NCBI RefSeq assembly: GCF_000003605.2
Contig: NW_003108596.1
Coordinates: 118,881 to 156,161, forward strand
DNA: 37,281 nt
Origin: Saccoglossus kowalevskii
Lineage: Eukaryota; Hemichordata; Enteropneusta; Harrimaniidae
Direction of reading: 5' to 3'
Made by a program: the position numbers and the translations under genes. How positions within the stretch are numbered: the stretch's first letter is position 1; each line of letters opens with the position of its first letter. Positions 34,801 to 37,281 of the stretch are shown here, piece by piece. The notes under the pieces are model-generated. The model worked only from the letters and a program-made list of their open reading frames with translations. It searched no databases and had not been told where the DNA came from.

Positions 34801-36675
34801 GCTGCATTAATTCAATATCATAACAATGTAGTTTTAATATACAGTGAATAATTAATATGTTCAGAATGGTTTCAAATTAACTAGTAAAGCTAGCTGCATT
34901 AATTCAATATCATAACCATGTAGTTTTAATATACAGTGAATAATTAATATGTTCAGAATGGTTTCAAATCAACTAGTAAAGCTAGCTGCATTAATTCAAT
35001 ATCATAACAATGTAGTTTTAATATACAGTGAATAATTAATATGTTCAGAATGGTTTCAAATCAACTAGTAAAGCTAGCTGCATTAATTCAATATCATAAC
35101 AATGTAGTTTTAATATACAGTGAATAATTAATATGTTCAGAATGGTTTCAAATCAACTAGTAAAGCTAGCTGCATTAATTCAATATCATAACAATGTAGT
35201 TTCAATATACAGTGAATAATTAATATGTTCAGAATGGTTTCAAATTAACTAGTAAAGCTAGCTGCATTAATTCAATATCATAACAATGTAGTTTCAATAT
35301 ACAGTGAATAATTAATATGTTCAGAATGGTTTCAAATCAACTAGTAAAGCTAGCTGCATTAATTCAATATCATAACAATGTAGTTTTAATATACAGTGAA
35401 TAATTAATATGTTCAGAATGGTTTTAAATTTAGTTTACCTTTTTCTCCTTGGGGACCGTGACCTAAAAATAAATTAAGTTACAAACAGAGTTAATACAGA
35501 TATGATCTGTGAAATTCACTCTTTAACCTTTTCACCACCAGATTTTCTCGCCCAAATTTGTCTGCACTTTTTTCTTATATTCCTCGTTTGGAGCCAATAT
35601 ACAAAATTTGAGTCAATTTTCTGTTTTTACTTAAAAAATCTGGTTGAGTCAACGGTCAAAGAAATAATTATTTTATTTTTAATTATAACTAGAAATGAGA
35701 TTTACCAGTGTGTCATAACAAAATCAAACGCATTAAAAAAAATAGCTGCTTAGTCAGAGGCAAAAATCTCAAGATTAATTTTTCACCAAAATATAAGTAA
35801 AAGGTAAATAAACATTTAAAGTAGTTAAATTCAAAATATGTTATTAAATAAGTATTAAGTCAGGCTGGACACTGATGTGATTCTTTGCAGACACAGAAGC
35901 AAAGAACCGAAAAAATAGATGCGACACAAATGATGTCATCAAGCCTTACCTGGATCTACTTCTTCTGGATTTGCGGGGTGAGCGAGATCTACAACAAACA
36001 CAAATTATAAACAAACTATAAAGCATTTTTATGCTGCCTGTTTTTCACTCACAAACAATTTTAAAACAGTAAAACAGAGTTTATGTGGCCTGTGGAGAGC
36101 ACTGTATTTCAGTGGTCAAGCATCTTAAAACTTGTATGTTTACATGGCCTGGAGAGGGAACTGTATTTGACTAGCCTGGGGATAACATGTGATTGACAGA
36201 ATCCAATTAGAAGCAGTAATATCTTAAAAGTCAGCTAACTCAACTTAGTCAAACACAATACATGCATGCAACATTTATATAATATGCACACATTTGCGTT
36301 TATAGTGTCCACTAGTCAAACTCATCAAACATTTACTGGTATATGTACATGGAAATTTATTTCCGGTTTGTCTAATGTCATCACTGATTTGATTGACATA
36401 TTACAAGCTACATTAGCTAGATAGCTAAAAAGGTGACATGGTGCTACAACAAATTTTGATAAATATAGCTTCATTTGCATACTTCATCCTCAAAAATGTG
36501 AATATCACAAAAGATTGATTCAGAATATCAATGGTAATGTCAACCTCAGCTTGGTCTTTGTGCAGTTTGCCATTACCAACTTTGAGATATTTTAATTATA
36601 CTTGTATTGGATCTTACCTCGATCTTCTCTTATGACGTGTTTGAGAACGTGAGCGTGAACGACTCCGACGACGAT
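31830..36675 (-). CDS. SNRNP27: SNRNP27 homologue (U4/U6.U5 tri-snRNP 27 kDa protein), 5' partial, 8 exons
   Basis: Nuclear RS-domain protein of the U4/U6.U5 tri-snRNP, needed in pre-mRNA splicing. Coding exons in transcript order are 36618-36675, 35950-35988, 35439-35462, 34532-34564, 34304-34353, 33602-33681, 32589-32653 and 31830-31884, joined as 404 nt with no internal stop and consistent phases. The product has an RS-rich part ([19 protein letters not shown], then three RSP modules), an acidic linker ([16 protein letters not shown]), the block [20 protein letters not shown], and the tail [17 protein letters not shown] before TAA. The last three blocks are diagnostic of SNRNP27 and nearly colinear with the human protein of about 155 residues. 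About 133 residues are present, so roughly 20 N-terminal residues and the start codon are missing. The first codon is split: its last two bases are AT, and Asp (GAT) is expected from the family. Identity is very secure; the exact use of the microexons is inferred from splice signals only. Confidence 0.95.
32589..32653 (-). CDS. SNRNP27: SNRNP27 exon g, conserved C-terminal block
   Basis: 65 nt between the acceptor ctcttcag and the donor gtaagt. It encodes [20 protein letters not shown], Tyr and the first two bases of an Arg codon. It aligns with the family block GKKV(D/E)GxxNAYAINVSQKRKYR. Confidence 0.95.
32891..33055. repeat. 73-bp tandem repeat, about 2.3 copies, in an SNRNP27 intron
   Basis: Two nearly identical 73-bp units (32891 and 32964) and a partial third (33037) contain GGGTAGAAAATGTTTCATTG. 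They lie in the intron between exons f and g. Confidence 0.9.
33602..33681 (-). CDS. SNRNP27: SNRNP27 exon f, conserved [10 protein letters not shown] block
   Basis: 80 nt between the acceptor tatttttag and the donor gtgagt. It encodes [20 protein letters not shown] and GFDTTK. The motif EGK-[ST][12 protein letters not shown] is the most recognisable signature of SNRNP27. Confidence 0.96.
34304..34353 (-). CDS. SNRNP27: SNRNP27 exon e, linker
   Basis: 50 nt between the acceptor aatttcag and the donor gtaagt/gtaag. It encodes [16 protein letters not shown] and ends after the first base of a Glu codon. This is the poorly conserved linker between the RS region and the conserved C-terminal domain. 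Confidence 0.88.
34532..34564 (-). CDS. SNRNP27: SNRNP27 exon d, 33-nt microexon
   Basis: 33 nt between the acceptor acttgtag and the donor gtaaat. It encodes [10 protein letters not shown] with split Arg codons at each end. It is the third symmetric phase-2 microexon in a row, and the RSPHR motif also occurs in vertebrate SNRNP27. Confidence 0.82.
34778..35430. repeat. 92-bp tandem repeat, 7 copies, in an SNRNP27 intron
   Basis: Units start with CTAGTAAAGCTAG at 34789, 34881, 34973, 35065, 35157, 35249 and 35341, always exactly 92 bp apart, with only a few substitutions between copies. The array fills most of the intron between microexons c and d and ends about 8 nt from the donor of the 24-nt microexon. 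The near identity points to recent expansion or homogenisation. Confidence 0.97.
35439..35462 (-). CDS. SNRNP27: SNRNP27 exon c, 24-nt microexon
   Basis: Only 24 nt, between the acceptor atttttag and the donor gtaaac. It encodes SRSPRRK plus split Arg codons. It is called because phase, splice signals and RS composition all agree; an exon this short is normally missed by gene finders. A 92-bp tandem array begins about 8 nt beyond its donor. Confidence 0.8.
35950..35988 (-). CDS. SNRNP27: SNRNP27 exon b, 39-nt microexon
   Basis: 39 nt between the acceptor ttgttgtag and the donor gtaagg. It encodes [12 protein letters not shown] with split Arg codons at both edges. The length is a multiple of three and both flanking introns are phase 2, so it could be skipped without a frameshift. 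Confidence 0.85.
36618..36675 (-). CDS. SNRNP27: SNRNP27 exon a (first exon seen), RS domain
   Basis: 58 nt between the acceptor ...gttgttag and the donor gtaaga. It begins with the last two bases of a codon and then encodes [18 protein letters not shown] plus the first two bases (AG) of an Arg codon. The dense Arg/Ser content is typical of the SNRNP27 N-terminal domain, which is a phosphorylation target of SR kinases in this family. Confidence 0.88.
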
Positions 36676-36989
36676 CTAACAACATACAATGAGTGAAGTA
36701 AAAGTCAATATTGTATTTTTTTGAAAACAAACAAATGCATCAAACAAAATAAAATCATCAAACACATTGACGAATCAAATTTTAAACATGCTAAATACAA
36801 TTACCACATTTGCTCATATACAATTAAATAAATTACAGAGGTATTGCTACAATCAATAAATTTTGTATCTAGTTAATATATGAAAGTAAATAAGTCAAAC
36901 ACAATGCATGCAGGGCTTCACTACCAACCTATAGTGGTGTCAATCATCCAGGTTCCCATGCACATACAAACTAAAACAATCATAGACAT

Positions 36990-37190
36990 ACAGTACAGTT
37001 CTCGCGGAAGCTTTGGCTTCACTTCAGCGTCAGCTTCGCTTCAGCATCGCATCGTTATGGCATTGTTATGGCTTCATCGTCGCATCAATGTCGCGACATT
37101 AAAAAGTTAGGCGATTATCGCTTCGCTTCATTGTGGCCTCATTATGGCGACAATGTGGCATCAGCATCGCTTCATCAAACAAACAAGTAC
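36990..37190. repeat. Degenerate short-motif repeat (GCTTCA / GCATCG / GTTATGGC)
   Basis: Built from recurring GCTTCA, TTCGCTTCAGC, GCATCG, TTATGGC and TGTCGCGAC motifs. TACAGTAC at 36990-36997 is echoed by GTACTGTA at 37187-37194, so the block may be bounded by short inverted repeats. It lies upstream of the first seen SNRNP27 exon, in an intron or the 5' flank. Confidence 0.6.
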
Positions 37191-37281
37191 TGTACTCATT
37201 TCCCCCAAACCTCTTGACCGCTCCCGCTTTTTACCGCTCAATTTCAGTTTTATTTTCGACCGTGCAAAAATTCGGACCACT

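Noticed and set aside
37210-37281. A possible upstream SNRNP27 exon on the minus strand ending KKREGRSR-like before GTTTGG
   Set aside because: The phase would fit (a final G would make Asp with AT), but the donor is poor, the residues before it are not RS-like and there is no start codon.

Overview
The window is nuclear DNA of an animal, probably a marine invertebrate. It is AT-rich, has spliceosomal introns, and is dominated by decayed retrotransposons, short terminal-inverted-repeat elements (MITEs) and tandem repeats. There are no bacterial-style operons. The lineage cannot be fixed from sequence alone; a mollusc, cnidarian or lancelet would all fit.

The only gene recognised with confidence is on the minus strand at the right end (31830-36675, running off the right edge). 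It is the homologue of SNRNP27 (27K protein of the U4/U6.U5 tri-snRNP, a splicing factor). Eight exons were assembled by eye, each with an AG acceptor, a GT donor and matching phase (the last exon has no donor). They encode about 133 residues: an Arg/Ser-rich N-terminal part cut into very small exons, then the conserved C-terminal domain ending in RPLDFIA. The start codon and first exon lie outside the window or were not found.

Layout. 1-7080: three diverged copies of one non-coding dispersed repeat (about 322-600, 1805-3545, 4455-7075). Two were hit by different MITEs, and each MITE has an unoccupied site in the sister copy; the third copy also grew a 31-bp minisatellite. 7203-8200: a TTATG pentamer array and two further repeat blocks. 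8240-14950: mostly unassigned sequence with one possible coding fragment (8967-9275), a short duplicated segment and a MITE-like element (12949-13423). 14968-16372: a decayed LINE, minus strand. 16527-17243: a relative of the TTAA-flanked MITE at 23191-23456. 17729-17938: a short open frame on the minus strand that looks protein-like. 19051-20850: a duplicated segment. 21049-21196 and 23191-23456: two MITEs with TTAA target sites. 21507-22470: a CR1-like LINE 3' end. 25507-26691: an internally deleted L1/Tx1-like LINE with a poly(A) tail. 28196-28670: a 63-bp array inside a dispersed repeat. 29394-31193: another dead LINE just downstream of SNRNP27. 36990-37190: a hexamer-based degenerate repeat.

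No operon, CRISPR array, rRNA or convincing tRNA was seen. All four LINE relics have lost the YADD catalytic box of reverse transcriptase, so none can be active. I found no evidence for a new multi-gene system. The most interesting points are the modular microexon design of the SNRNP27 RS domain and the reciprocal empty sites that order the MITE insertions in time.
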